Source: Xylogone sp. PMI_703
Lineage: Eukaryota > Ascomycota > Leotiomycetes
Length of the DNA stretch: 64,000 nt
Direction of reading: 5' to 3'
NCBI GenBank assembly: GCA_021399445.1
Contig: JAJTUQ010000004.1
Span: 6,572,001-6,636,000 of the forward strand
In this document: positions 23,210 through 35,626 of the stretch, piece by piece
How positions within the stretch are numbered: position 1 is the first letter of the stretch
Layout of the letters: each line of letters starts with the position of its first letter
Program-made: the position numbers and the translations under genes
The notes under the pieces: generated by a model
Databases searched by the model: none
What the model saw: only the letters and a program-made list of their open reading frames with translations
Told to the model about the DNA's origin: nothing

Positions 23210-24510
23210 ATGGCTCCATCAGCAATTGATGAACCGGCTCCCCAACCTATTGACCCTCGCATCAAAGACATTGTTATCCCCAAAAAAGACACGGTCCCTC
23301 TGCCCGCTGCAGCACGTGCCCGTTTAGAGAAAGCTGGCATAGATCTCAGCCGCGGTTACCCAGAGCGTCCTGCAGCACCTTTATACCTACAAGATGCTAT
23401 TGAGATCCGAAACGTCGACCGCGAACATGTCGATGCCGGTGCAAGGGCCGACAAGTCCAAGAGCGCTTTGCTCGGTGCAGCCAAGGAGGTCATCCATTTG
23501 ACTTCACATATTGGCACGGAGATTGTGGGCCTACAATTGAAGGACCTCACTGATCAACAAAAGGATGAACTAGCGTTGCTGATTGCAGAGCGCTCGGTTG
23601 TTTTCTTCAGAGATCAGGACCTAACCCCCCAGGAGCAGAAGAAGTTGGGCGAGCATTTTGGCGAGGTTGAGATTCATGTGAGTATAAAGCCATATATATG
23701 AGGAAACAGGAGGAGTCAAGCTGTATTGAGAAATTGAAAGATCGGATTGCATGCTGATGCTTTTGCTTAGCCTCAAGCTCCGCATGTCCCGGGTGTAGAG
23801 GGAGTCACCATCATTTGGCCTGCTCTCCTGGCAACCGAACGAGCAGCCTCTTTCCGAAAGCCAGGAGGTGCTTCAAGTTGGCATAGGTACGATATGCCAC
23901 CCTCATAAGCCACAGTATTCCTGGCTGACAGTGTTATCGCAGTGATCTCGTCCACGAAAAGCACCCTGCAGGTATCACTCATCTGCACAACGACACAGTC
24001 CCCTCCCTTGGAGGTGACACCCTCTGGGCAAGCGGTTATTCAGCCTACTCCAAGCTCTCCCCCGAGTTCCGCAAGATCATTGACGGCCGCGAGGCAATCT
24101 ACAGATCAGCTCATAGTTACCTCGACCGTAACGATCCCTCTGCAGGTCCCAAGTATATCGAACGTATCCATCCGCTCGTCCGTGTACACCCTGCCACGGG
24201 CTGGAAATCTCTCTACGTAAATCGCGCAATGACGAAAGCCATCGTTGGCCTCGACAAGGCCGAGAGTGACCTCATCCTGGGTTATCTCTTCGACGTGTAT
24301 GAGAAGAACGTGGATATCCAGGTCCGGTTCAAGTGGACGCCGCGAACAAGTGCGTTGTGGGATAACAGAATCACAATTCACAATGCTAGTTGGGACTATG
24401 AGGGTTCGGAGCCCAGACATGGAACGAGGGTCACATCGTTAGCGGAGAAGCCGTATTTCGATGCCAGTGCGCCGACGAGGAGACAGGCTTTGGGCCTCGC
24501 TGATGATTAA
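23210..24510 (+). CDS. TauD/TfdA-type alpha-ketoglutarate-dependent dioxygenase
   Basis: Three exons: 23210-23677, 23771-23886 and 23943-24510, 383 aa. The N-terminal helix region is followed by LTSHIGTEIVGLQLKDLTDQ and ERSVVFFRDQDLTPQEQKKLGEHFG, typical of fungal sulfonate dioxygenases. The iron site is WHSD (His194, Asp196, created across the second intron) with the distal His in LWDNRITIHNASWDY. An Arg for 2-oxoglutarate lies in GTRVTSL. GGDTLWASGYSAY is a family signature. Family role: Fe(II)/2-oxoglutarate-dependent hydroxylation releasing sulfite from taurine or alkyl sulfonates (yeast Jlp1), although some fungal members act in secondary metabolism. The neighbour on the left is a divergent anion transporter, which fits uptake and use of a sulfonate; this is inference. 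Confidence 0.92.
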
Positions 24511-24980
24511 TGTAATCTAGCATACGTAGAGAATAATAGAAGATTTCTACAACCTGAATATGTCTCTGTAAAATTTTGATATCGCAACATAAGATGATCG
24601 GTTTGTTATAACTCACTTCCCGCGCCTAACGTACTATCTCGAGTACTATTCTATCAGCTCGATCTAGTTATCACCACTGTACATTCAGGTTGAGATATCT
24701 TGACATATGAATCTTTTCGTCTAGACTTTGATTATCATGTCAATACGGTTGTCACCACCTTTACACAGTTGAGTTTGATCAATTAGATTTTCTATAGAAT
24801 AAAACTCTATTCTTTTGGCAACAAAGGCGTATAAATAATTTACGTAAAATCCTGACGCAAAATATGGGGATTATTTCAAAAGACACATTTCGCACAGAGT
24901 AGCTTATACCAAGTCTATTCTACTAAAAGTCTTTAGGACTTGACATAGACTGGTCCACCGACCCTACCTGTAATCATAAT
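24511..24980. other. Convergent intergenic region
   Basis: AT-rich 3' region between two converging genes. No gene is seen. Confidence 0.6.
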
Positions 24981-25890
24981 TTACAACTCGCTCTTTGGCA
25001 AGGTAGCAACCTTCTCCCGCATCAATTTCTCAGCACGCGCCCATACAGGATGGTTTCTCCAATCCTTGAGCTCTAATAAATGCGGTAATAGATCATTGCT
25101 AAAAGCCTCGCTTGCCTCTCGAGGCAACAGACTCGGCAAGTGATCAATGCTAATCACACTGAGGGGTGGTCCGCTCTTAACCTCGACTGGTACAGTAGGA
25201 CTATTGAAAGTGGTCACTACCGAATAGATGGGGATAGGGTTGTTGGGATTCGTGGTATCTGCGGAGACGTCACAGACAACAGATAGCTTGCGATCTGGCG
25301 TATCGAGTGATTGCATATCGACGAAGTTGGGGATCTTAGAGGTGAGGTAGATGTAGTTAATGAAGATATCACTCTCCACGATCTCTGGGAAGGGCCCGCC
25401 CTTCGCTATGGTTCTTGTTAGCAATTTCCACTTCCATTTCATTGAACCCTCATTGATTACCTGTCTCTGCCAAGTCCCACTTGAGCACGTTCTCAGTTGG
25501 AACTCCGGCTCTCAAGCAGAGATCAACTGCACCGCTACCACAACGTCCTAAGGCTCCAATAATAAGCACTCGAGGTGCCTTGCCGGTCTTCTCGGTTCCC
25601 TGGGCGAGGGCCTTTTTGACATCGGCAATCAAAACATCTTCGTCGGGATACGATGATACAGCTGGGAATGGCTGATCCTTGTTGTTTATTTGCCATGCCC
25701 AGTTCTCTAGCGCTAAAGCTGCGCTATTAAATCAGAACATTAGCCGGAGCTCCTTGCAGAGATTGGCTACGTGTTTGAACATTTTTCAGGAGCAATCACG
25801 CATCCTAATAGGACTAAGAATGAAATAGACCTACCCTACAAATCCAGCATAGTACCCGAATGCTACAAGATTATGTAGGAGGGAACGCAT
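24981..25890 (-). pseudogene. 5'-truncated saccharopine dehydrogenase (NAD+, L-lysine-forming) copy
   Basis: Exons 25835-25890, 25461-25723 and 24981-25405 (introns 111 and 55 nt) give 247 aa that match only the C-terminal two thirds of LYS1-type enzymes (about 370 aa). The sequence starts with VAFGYYAGFVGAALALENWA, has the NAD-binding [22 protein letters not shown], then [19 protein letters not shown] and [20 protein letters not shown], and ends in TLPKSEL. The first about 130 residues, which hold the catalytic Lys and His of the family, are absent. The frame is closed by a stop (TAA) just 27 nt upstream of the possible ATG at 25890. The usual Cys in DIFVNCIYLT is Tyr ([10 protein letters not shown]). 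The rest is intact and splices cleanly. A young 5'-truncated duplicate is the best reading; a shorter functional product cannot be excluded. Confidence 0.8.
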
Positions 25891-26701
<811 letters not shown>

Positions 26702-27580
26702 ATGACTGACTTTACCTTAGAACAGCGGAATCACGACTATCAAGAAGAGCTACCCGCTGATAGAGCCAAAACATGGAGTTTACTTGAATCATACAGCAAA
26801 ATCCCTCCAGATGAGATAGAGAGCCATCTTAGAGCTGTAGTGAGTGCTTGAGGTTCTTCTATTTTCCCATATCCTCTAGCTGACCAATGATTATAGCGCG
26901 AGAAAGCTTGGAAAATCTTTCCATATGGCTGTATCGGTCGCTGGCTGTTCTTGGACTGTGTGATCACGAGTCTTCCTGAGTATCCCGATGTCATTGAGCG
27001 CGTCAAGTCAGGAGACGTATTGCTGGATGCCGGATGCGCTTTTGGCTACGTTCTACGGCAGTTAGCAATCGATGGTGCTCCGGCTGCGAATTTGATTGGA
27101 GTGGAACTTAGACAAGAGTTCATTGATCTAGGCTATGAACTCTTCAGAGATGGCGACACGTTTGATGGCCATTTCTTCACCGGTGACTTATTGGATCTAG
27201 AGGGCCACGCGCTGGATGCCATCAATGGTAAAGTCGACATTATCCATGCTGCAGCATTGTTCCATCTTTTTGGATGGGATGATCAAGTAAAGCTTGGGGT
27301 GCGGCTGGTCAGGTTCTTTAAGCCGGATACGACAAAGGCATTAGTGATCGGGAGGCAGGTTGGAAATTTCAATCCCTTGGATCCTGCCGACCATCTAGCA
27401 CAGGGTCTAACTTGGTACCGTCACAATTTGCAGACATGGCAGCGATTGTGGGACGTCATCGGCGAGATAACAAATACGGAATGGAAAGCAACGGGGGTTT
27501 TACGAGAGACACAAGTTTCTACTTTTGGTCCTAATGGATCAAGAGCTGGGATGACTTTTGCCGTTTCCAGGATTAAGTAG
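26702..27580 (+). CDS. SAM-dependent methyltransferase (fungal secondary-metabolite type)
   Basis: Two exons, 26702-26839 and 26897-27580, 273 aa. The SAM-binding motif I is LLDAGCAFGYVLRQLAIDGA, with an acidic residue at the end of strand 2 in NLIGVELRQEFIDLGY and a motif IV-like KVDIIHAAALFHLFGWDDQ. The N-terminal LRAVREKAWKIFPYGCIGRWLFLD resembles the small methyltransferases of fungal meroterpenoid pathways (Trt5/AusD-like), which methylate hydroxyl or carboxyl groups. That resemblance is from memory. No terpene cyclase or polyketide synthase is in the window, so the substrate is unknown. A Zn2Cys6 regulator follows 1.8 kb downstream on the same strand. Confidence 0.85.
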
Positions 27581-29418
27581 TTGATAGAAGCCATCTAGAT
27601 CAGCAATATTATGCTATGCAACGAGCAGTGTCGTAGCTCTTTGTGATGATCGAATGTTAACCCACATCTCGTTAGCAATGGCCAGTCTTCAGTGGATGAA
27701 GCGATAATGGGAATCAGAACACCGAAGCAGTTTGCCTCCGTTAGTCCTGGGCGGCCCTTGTCATCAACGATGGCTTAGCCTTGCGCCGCTAAGATGCAAG
27801 TTCCTAGAATTACCCATACTGTGGTAGAGGTATCTCGGCAGGGTGCAATCACAGAAAGCTTTCGCAACAGCCACTACTCCTCTCAGTATACTGCCATGCT
27901 AACCGTCGTACTGCACTCAAAAAGCTGCATGTATGTTATTTCATATACACTGTTTATTATAACGAATGAGTGATGATGGGTTGTGACATTTGATGTTTTT
28001 GCCAATTTCCGAATATTGGCCTGAATGATAAAAACAGATCATTATGATCGAGTAATTCAGCTGTTACAGCTAAAGTAACCAAGCAATTAGATTCAAATGA
28101 TCATCAGATGTTCAACTCCTGCAAATAGTTTTGCCATGGTCGTTACCTAATAAAAAACCAATTATACGCTATGCGGCGTTTCAAGCTTTCATCCCTTGTT
28201 TGCGGCACAGCTGGTCTCGCGCAAGATTCCTTATTAGGAAAGGGGGCTGCAAAGGCAAGGGAGCAAGGGACATTCCATCGCGGAGGGTTCTTTATCTAGA
28301 AAATGATATACTAAATTTATTGTTTGCCATGTAAACTGATTCTGAATATGATCGAGACATAGCTATCATGCGATTTCCAGAGTATAAGAGCTGTAGACAG
28401 ACCCTCACGACGGAGACACTGCCCGACATGTTCTTGCTATCTATCAAATACTCGTCTCGCAGAAAAAAAGAGAATATGTACATTTTGTATCCTCTAAACT
28501 ACTTTTATTATATGTGCCTACGATTTAATTATATACGTTTCTATTAAACCAATTCCGCTGGTAGTTCTCTACGCAGCTAGATAAACTAGTTTATATAGCA
28601 AGTTCTCAGCAATAGTTACGCTCCAGTTCACACTAAGTGCTAAATGGATATCCAATGGATATATGCTCAGGAAATGGTATCGCTCCTACCGGAGCCAATT
28701 ATGTCCATGAGCGGAAGAGAGTACTGCATGCTCTTGAACAATATCTAGACCGGTTGCGGATGGACGGCCTGGATGTGGATCAGTAACATCCAATGTCTTG
28801 ATCACACAAACCTTTTACTCTTATAGTTGCCTTTTGTGCCGGGACTCTTACCGCTCTCGTGATTTCGCGCGCATCTCTTCTATTTCCTCTCCTTCATCCC
28901 AACGAAAGAGGCAAATATGTTTTCAATAATATATGATAACTTTTTCAGAGCAGAATTTTACAATTATCCACTCCAATTAATCAACTGGTTGTTATTTCCA
29001 GCCAACTACTTCTGAATGTTAAGAGGCTGTTTTCTAAGAATAGCCCCCGTATCTAACTGTTCACTAGATCCCGGGAGCCTGCAACGGTCGCGAGTGGAGT
29101 GGCCTATGATAACGCGAGATCTATCTTTCGGCCCTTCAGGATCAATATTCAGTCCCCCGACTGGTATTCTTGCCCCTGTCTTTACGTATCATACCCGCTA
29201 GTTATATTGCTTGATATCTTTATATCCAATTATCTGATCGCTGATGGCGCAGCCATATCTTTAGGATTGCAAGCCGGATTTTTGCCTTGCGGTTTAAAAA
29301 TCAAGGAATGTGCCAATAATGGGGAGAGTACAGAGTCGTTTTAAATATACAGCATTGCCAACAGTAGCTCTTGAAACTAGCAGTTATCTACTCATAGCCA
29401 GATGGTATAAACCTTACC
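27581..29418. other. Intergenic, no gene seen
   Basis: 1.8 kb of AT-rich sequence between the methyltransferase and the regulator. Short frames (28131-28334, 29016-29344) carry no recognisable features. Confidence 0.6.
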
Positions 29419-31088
29419 ATGGTTTATTTTGGTGGAAAACCCAGTCGCGGATGTCCACAATGCAGATCTAGGAAAATAAAGGTGTGCGGTATATGATTGC
29501 TCTGTCTTCCTCATATACTTACTAGTTCATTTGGAAGTGTGATCGAGAGCCTGGTGGATGTATGAACTGCCAGAAAAAGGGATATGAGTGCCAGGGTTAC
29601 CGCAGCGACATAGATCTGAAGTTTCGCGATGAAACATGGCATGTAGCTCAGAAATCTATGAATAAGGGTTCTAAAGAGAAAGATATGTCTGATAAACTAC
29701 CTCTACGTGGACCAGCCAAGATGTTGCTGCCACCAGCCAAATCTGGAAATCAATATGGACCTAGAAATATAGAGGCCTCGCAACAAAGGTCAACTGCTTC
29801 ATCAGCAGGGCATAAGAACCCTGTCAATTTCATGGTAGCTCAAGGGGGACCCGAGATAGTTGTGTCAAATTTTGACGACCAAGCACTGGCGTTCTTCTTC
29901 TCCAACTATGTTATAGGAAGATGGAGCTTTGCACATGGCATGAGTATTCGATCATCTAGATTAGATGATGCATTATTCTTTACCATTAAAGTGGTCGGGC
30001 TTGCGGGGATCTCAGGCTTTGCGCACGGTTCCAGGCTAAGACTCGAGGCAAGAAAACGATACTTGACCGCTATCCAGCATGTTAACAAAGCTATTATGTC
30101 TCCAGAAATAGCCAAAAGAGACAGCACTCTCCTGTCAATAATTCTCCTAACCCAGGTAGAGGCAATCGATTGCTATACATCACGATCACTTGCTGCTTGG
30201 GAAAATCATATAAAAGGTGCTGCAGCTATTATAAAACTTCGAGGAGCGGAAAAGCTACGGAACCCCCTGGAGGTACGCCTATTTGCACAGGCAGTATCTG
30301 GGCTGCTGGTAAGCTGTAAGAGGAACTGCATCCATTTACCAAATGAGCTCTTCGACTTGGTGGAGATAGCAGCACAGTATATGGATGCGAAGGCACCGGG
30401 ATGGAGCTTCTTCCGTGTTCATATGCTGACTGCTCAATTCCTTGCCAACGTGCACCACAAGATTATCGCAAATCCTACCGAAATACTCCAGCAGGCATTA
30501 GCATTAGATTCCATGATAATCACTATTTTCAATAACGCAGGTCCAGAGTGGGAATACGATACAATCATCGATAACACGAACTCGGACATGGTTCCGCTAG
30601 GGTACTATTACCGTTATCCAAATTTCTTAGCTGCCCAGGTCTGCAGTGGAATGCGTTCTATCCGTATTGACCTTCATGAAGTGATTCGTAACAGTCTCCT
30701 TCGAGGACTGGCAGCACACGACCCTCCCACTTTAACTAATCAAGAGCACGCCTTGCAGTTTCAAGAGTCGACGAGTCTCCTGTATCAGTTACAGTCGGAG
30801 CTGTTTGCTTGTGCTTCGCAATATCTAATCGGTGCGGAGACCAAGAGTGGAAACATACTAAAATTTCCTTGGTCTAATTTCAAGCCGATTATCTACAACC
30901 CAAGTCTCATTTCGGCCTCGGTGTCTGAAGATATCCCCTTGGTCCGTTCGATTGGTAGATATGTGCTTCCATGGGCGCTTTACAAGGCTGGAAAGGTCAG
31001 TGTGAGCACAAGTGAGATGAGAGAGAAGGCAATCAAGCTGCTCAAGTTTGCAGGAGGTGAGATGGAATTCCGCAGGCATTTGTGCTAG
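29419..31088 (+). CDS. Zn2Cys6 transcription factor with fungal-specific C-terminal region
   Basis: Two exons, 29419-29481 and 29538-31088; the 56 nt intron splits the zinc cluster. 537 aa. The N-terminal binuclear zinc cluster has Cys12, 15, 22, 29, 32 and 39 (CPQCRSRKIKCD...CMNC...YEC), spacing CX2CX6CX6CX2CX6C. The basic stretch RSRKIK precedes the third cysteine. The remaining 480 residues are helix-rich (LLSIILLTQVEAIDCY, ENHIKGAAAIIKLRGAEKL), as in the Fungal_trans_2 type. It is probably nuclear, binding CGG-containing sites. As a regulator between a methyltransferase and a flavin monooxygenase it may be pathway-specific; this is inference. Confidence 0.9.
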
Positions 31089-32079
31089 CTGAGGAATTAG
31101 AAAGCAGCTATGGACTGGGAGGAAGAGTTTAAGGAGTTGATATGTGTGATGGATGGTGTTGCGAGAAGTGATGCCGGTAGTGTTCTCACAAGCAACTGAA
31201 TCCTTGCAGCAAAATTATTGAAAGGGAGAATGGTTGACTAAATTTATCATAAAAGAGTCACATCAATTGTCCACGTTTCAAGTGTTGTCTTACAAATTTC
31301 TACATATCATTTTATAGGTGCGTATGCGAGTGAGATTTGGTTAAAAATCATAGCTTTTACGGTACAACGTGGGTGTGAAGAGTGATCCGTTGACATGAGA
31401 AGAGCTTGTCAAGGAAATGAGATTGTGTAAGAGAGGGACAGAGAGGGACAATAGAGCATATAACGGCCACTCAAGCTTCGGACAACCAAACTTACATTAG
31501 GATGATTAATAATCACGGTACTGTTACGTGTATCTACTGACGGCCAGCATCGACTACAGTAAAATCTGGCTGTAACGATACGAGAGGTACAGTAGCGATA
31601 TTTGCGTCGGTCTAGCAAATTTTAGCGTTAATGATGTCCTCTGTATAACGATATCGTTACGACTCGGAGATTCTGTAGAGAGTTTTGGTGTAATATCGTT
31701 ATAGTCAGGTTTACTGTACATAGAAAATATGACTCCGAGACCCGCGGGGGATGAACGGACGTGTTTCTCGCCCGAGACGGCGACAAGAGCACATTGCATA
31801 CCGACGTTATCGAATTCGGATAGCACGCCATTAGGTGGGGCCCAGAGACCATTGAGAGAAGGAGGAAGCTGATGGATTAATGCACTCTGAAGCGCCGTCA
31901 TACACCCGCAGGGCCTTTAAGCTATGGACATCGTATCTATACGGGTATTTTTAGCAATTAGCCATCACTAAATTTTACCGCGGCGTTATTATTTTTTACT
32001 TCACTTGGGAATGGCCACATTCTCTAATCTCCAAACTACATGGATTTGTAATACTTTAAAGAAGATCGATAGATTCAAT
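31089..32079. other. Intergenic containing a MITE
   Basis: Spacer before the FAD monooxygenase. Holds a tandem GAGAGGGACA duplicate near 31433-31450 and the MITE at 31557-31716. No gene is seen; the minus-strand open frames here run through the MITE. Confidence 0.6.
31557..31716. mobile_element. MITE, Tc1/mariner (Fot/pogo-like) type, about 160 bp
   Basis: The left end reads CAGTAAAATCTGGCTGTAACG and the right end, reversed, reads CAGTAAACCTGACTATAACG; they match at most positions over about 24 bp, allowing one gap. The dinucleotide TA flanks both ends (31555-31556 and 31717-31718), the target duplication of Tc1/mariner elements. The interior is non-coding and holds a perfect 14 bp palindrome (TAACGATATCGTTA, near 31647). 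Ends of the CAGTAAAACCT...ATAACGATA kind are known from fungal Fot/pogo-type elements. It has no transposase. Confidence 0.8.
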
Positions 32080-33309
32080 ATGGCCCCAGATATCCGAAAA
32101 CCGATCCTCATCTCCGGCGCTGGTCTCTCCTCTCTCCTCCTTGCCCAGTCCCTTCTTCGGGCTGCCATCCCGTTCCTGATTTTTGAGCGAGATAAGTCCA
32201 TATCTTTTCGTGCACAAGGGTACAGGCTACGTCTCTCCTCGGAAGGGATAAATGCGATCGAATCTGTCCTCGACCAAACCGCGTTCGAGCGATTCTGGGA
32301 CACATGTGGCAAGACTGGAGGCAATCCGCTTGCTAATCTCGACGCCATCACCGGTTTACCCATCTCCGAACCCGAAGAAAGCAAAGATGGAGGGAAAATC
32401 GCCAATCAGGAACCGAAAGGGCCACCGCGCGAGAGCCTAGTATCACGCGGTGGAAAAGTGGTGGGCATCGCAAGGGGCGATATGCGTAGACTCTTCATTT
32501 CCGGCTGCGAGCCCTTCGTTCGCTGGTCCCATCATGTCGTGGGCTACAAACTAACGTCTTCTGGCGTGCATGCAATTTTCGCGGACGGCTCCGAATCTGT
32601 CGAAGGAGATATGCTAATCGCCGGCGACGGCATCTATTCCAAAGTTGCCAAGCAGCTTTCGAAAGGGCTGCTCAAAGTCTACGACACAGGTGCAAGGGGC
32701 ATCCACGGTCAAGCACCGACAACTGCGTTCAAAGACCTTGGGGAGGGAGTTTGGAGAGCGGTAGATGATTCGAGGCCCAACGGGCGAGTCTTTGTTATTA
32801 CCAATGTCCGGTCAGGGGACATGGACGACCCCAATATCGAGTTTGGGTGGACAATGGGAGCTCAACCAGGAGTTATAAAACCTCCGAATGAGGACTATTC
32901 TATCATTGGGAAACCAGCGGCTGATATAGCAAAAGATATTACAAAAAACTGGCATCCTCGGTTCAAGCCTCTTTTTGAGCAGATGGTGGAGTCCGAAGCA
33001 GCCTTTTGGAAGATAACATGTTCCACCCCAACAGGTGTTCCGGAATGGCAGAATGAGCCAAGAGTGACTGTCATTGGCGATGCAGCTCATTCAATGACGC
33101 CTGCCGGCGGTATTGGTGCGAATACTGCCGTCCAAGACTCCGCGTTACTTGGTAGACTGTTGGGCGAGGCGGGTGGATATAAAGAGGGAGTGACTGCGAC
33201 TTACGAGAAAGGGATGAGGATATATGCGAGCGAGGCTGTTAGGGCAAGTTATGGAATGGCAAAGTCTGGTTTTGGAATTTCTATCGACGAGAACACGCCA
33301 ACAATATGA
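32080..33309 (+). CDS. FAD-dependent monooxygenase (UbiH/PHBH family)
   Basis: Intronless, 409 aa from the ATG at 32080 (in-frame ATGs upstream at 32005 and 32011 precede it but the dinucleotide fold starts right after 32080). The Rossmann motif is ILISGAGLSSLLLAQSLL with the acidic strand end FLIFERD. The mid motif is DMLIAGDGIYSKV (the DG motif) and the C-terminal GD motif is VTVIGDAAHSMTPAGGIGAN. These are the three hallmarks of single-component class A aromatic or epoxidising hydroxylases that use FAD and NAD(P)H. Members occur in phenolic breakdown and in secondary metabolism. It lies downstream of the Zn2Cys6 regulator on the same strand. The substrate is unknown. Confidence 0.92.
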   Translation: MAPDIRKPILISGAGLSSLLLAQSLLRAAIPFLIFERDKSISFRAQGYRLRLSSEGINAIESVLDQTAFERFWDTCGKTGGNPLANLDAITGLPISEPEESKDGGKIANQEPKGPPRESLVSRGGKVVGIARGDMRRLFISGCEPFVRWSHHVVGYKLTSSGVHAIFADGSESVEGDMLIAGDGIYSKVAKQLSKGLLKVYDTGARGIHGQAPTTAFKDLGEGVWRAVDDSRPNGRVFVITNVRSGDMDDPNIEFGWTMGAQPGVIKPPNEDYSIIGKPAADIAKDITKNWHPRFKPLFEQMVESEAAFWKITCSTPTGVPEWQNEPRVTVIGDAAHSMTPAGGIGANTAVQDSALLGRLLGEAGGYKEGVTATYEKGMRIYASEAVRASYGMAKSGFGISIDENTPTI

Positions 33310-34326
33310 GTTTAAAATGCTGTCCATAACTGTCGAGGCTTAATCTGTTCGACCGGACGGTGTTTGATGGTACCGGTGTAAAATGTATTCCAGAACCACC
33401 AAGAAGTGTTAAAATCCGACTACTGCAAGTTGATGTGACTGTGAAACTGTAGAAAACGAGTCGACATTTGTTTATTTACGGATCATGTTCACGTCCATAA
33501 CTATCGGAATTTTTCAGGGGGTAGTACATAGCTGATCATCGAAACTCAATCTGATTACTGTAACCAATCCGGTCCTGCCACAATACGTCTTCCAGTTAAT
33601 AGTGCAATGGCTATTGCTATAGAACGTATTAGTCCAGCTCAAGGATAGAGAAGATAATAAAAATTTCACTAAATAGCGAGATAGAGTCAAGTAAAAGTAA
33701 CATAATACGGCATTATCACATGCCTTGGTATTGAAGAGTGCATAGACTACTGTGAGTGGCTGGAGCGCTGGTCGGTATCGAAAATTTCAAACAGTGGAAC
33801 GCCGCCCAACTATTAAAGCCTTGCTAAGAAGACCTTGTGCGGCTATGATAGTTTACTTAATTAAATTCGTAACCAGACTGGGCTGGGGAACGTTCCTGGG
33901 TCCCATCAACCAGATAAAAAACAAGGTAGCAGACCGGGTATACTAGTCGTTTTCCAGCCTAGATTAAACTCCTCTGAGCTGGGTCTACCAAATTCTAGTT
34001 CTGTGTTGGTATCATGAGAGATTTACATCTTTAATAACTATGGAAAAGAGAGGTCACTTCCTCAGGCCGGTTGGATACATATGATCCAGTATCACGACTA
34101 GATTGGCAATTATAGTACCATGCTTGGACACTATTCTAGAGAGATTGAATTCGTGTAATTGGAGGATGAGATTGGAATTCCGTCTTAGTTACGGTAACAA
34201 GACATCTCTCCCATGGTTTGGTCGCCCTCCCAGAAAAATTTCGAACACGTCATGAAAGTTGAGAAATGGAGCTCTATTTCAGAACCGCAATGCCAGTGTT
34301 CTGACTTCACAAAGTAGAATAACACC
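33310..34326. other. Intergenic, no gene seen
   Basis: One kilobase of AT-rich sequence between the monooxygenase and the GT32 gene. A 64-codon frame at 33752-33946 shows nothing recognisable. Confidence 0.6.
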
Positions 34327-35488
34327 ATGTACGTCTTGAGAGCTAGATTCTTTTTTATTTCCATCTCCCTATTACTCCTTTTCTACTGCAGAGCAGCTTT
34401 AAAGCCTGCGTATAACCTCTTCTCCCTACCAATAACATGGCACGCAGGATCCTCCGATTTCTACATTTCGCCAGAAAAGGATGGATTCGATATCGCCTTT
34501 GAGAATTACTCAATAACACAAAATACTGCACGTCCTGATTTCCCAAATGTCATACCTCCAGTCTTACACCAGATTATGTTGGGTCCAAATGCAATAAGCG
34601 ATAGCTTGCAAAATACTCATAATGCATGCTTGGAGTTTCATCTTGGCTGGGAAATACATCTTTGGACGGACGAAAATGCGAGTAGATTTGTTGAGGAAAA
34701 ATACCCCCACTTGAAAAAGATGTGGGATGGGTACAGGTATCCGATTCAGAGAATAGATGCTTTGAGGTATATGGTATTATATGAATATGGAGGTAGATTG
34801 TTCCGTTTCCCCAAAAATCTACCAATAAAGGCCACTAACTTCGGAATTTAGGTGCCATTATTGATATGGATCTGCATTGCAAACGCTCTCTCGGGCCATT
34901 AAGAAGATTTGAATTCGTTGCTCCAGCAGCTCACCCTGTTGGCTTTTCAAACTCAATGATAATGGCAAGAAAACATCATCCTTTTATCGAGCAGTTGGTA
35001 TCAAATCTGCCGGAATACGATCGGAGCTGGTTTTGGTTGCCGTATCCAACAGTTATGTTTAGCACCGGCTGTCATTATGTTTCGTAAGTTCCAGCCAACA
35101 TCTTCAGATATATCGTGATTAACGTGTGTCCAAAAGTACGATCCATGCTCTTCAAAAGCACCGAGCAGATCTGCGAATTCTTTCTGGGACACGAGAAAAT
35201 CCCCGTTTACATCAGTTGAATGGAAATGCTGTCACACCACTATTTCATCATCTAGGAGCATCATCATGGCACTCTTTCGACGCCGCTCTAATTATCAAAA
35301 TTGGAAGGTTAAGATCTTCATTTGTACTGTTGTCCACTGTATTAGCTATTTTAATATTGGTTAGTTGGGTGAAGATTCTGCGCACGAGGCTCTATAGACG
35401 CCAGAAGTCTTTCCGTAGCCTCGTATCTAAGTCTAGATTCCAGTCTACTCAGTTTGGGGTATCTGATTCAGGAGTTGCTCTCACGTAA
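34327..35488 (+). CDS. GT32-type glycosyltransferase (DXD sugar-binding, IPC mannosyltransferase-like)
   Basis: Three exons, 34327-34792, 34852-35083 and 35137-35488, 349 aa. A signal anchor (FFFISISLLLLFYC) is followed by a luminal domain with IPPVLHQIMLG, GWEIHLWTDENA, YPIQRIDALRYMVLYEYGG and, across the first intron, GAIIDMD, the DXD metal and nucleotide-sugar site. The segment HPVGFSNSMIMARKHHPFIEQL is typical of OCH1/SUR1/CSH1-like enzymes. A second membrane segment lies near the C-terminus (SSFVLLSTVLAILILVSWV), as in SUR1-like mannosyltransferases of inositol phosphorylceramide. Likely located in the Golgi. It converges with the acyltransferase gene 138 bp away and belongs to a run of glycan genes. 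Confidence 0.88.
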
Positions 35489-35626
35489 ACAAGCGCAGCT
35501 ATATCGAGAATTGTATTATGTTTATTGATGATAGCGTTAATAATTATCACAATTATCATGATGTATCATAATTATTCTAATTACGTCTATGGTGACTGTT
35601 ATCGAACATGCCAAACCGATAATTAA

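Noticed and set aside
31554..31901. 115-codon minus-strand frame
   Set aside because: It runs through the MITE and its flank; the apparent peptide comes from the terminal repeats.
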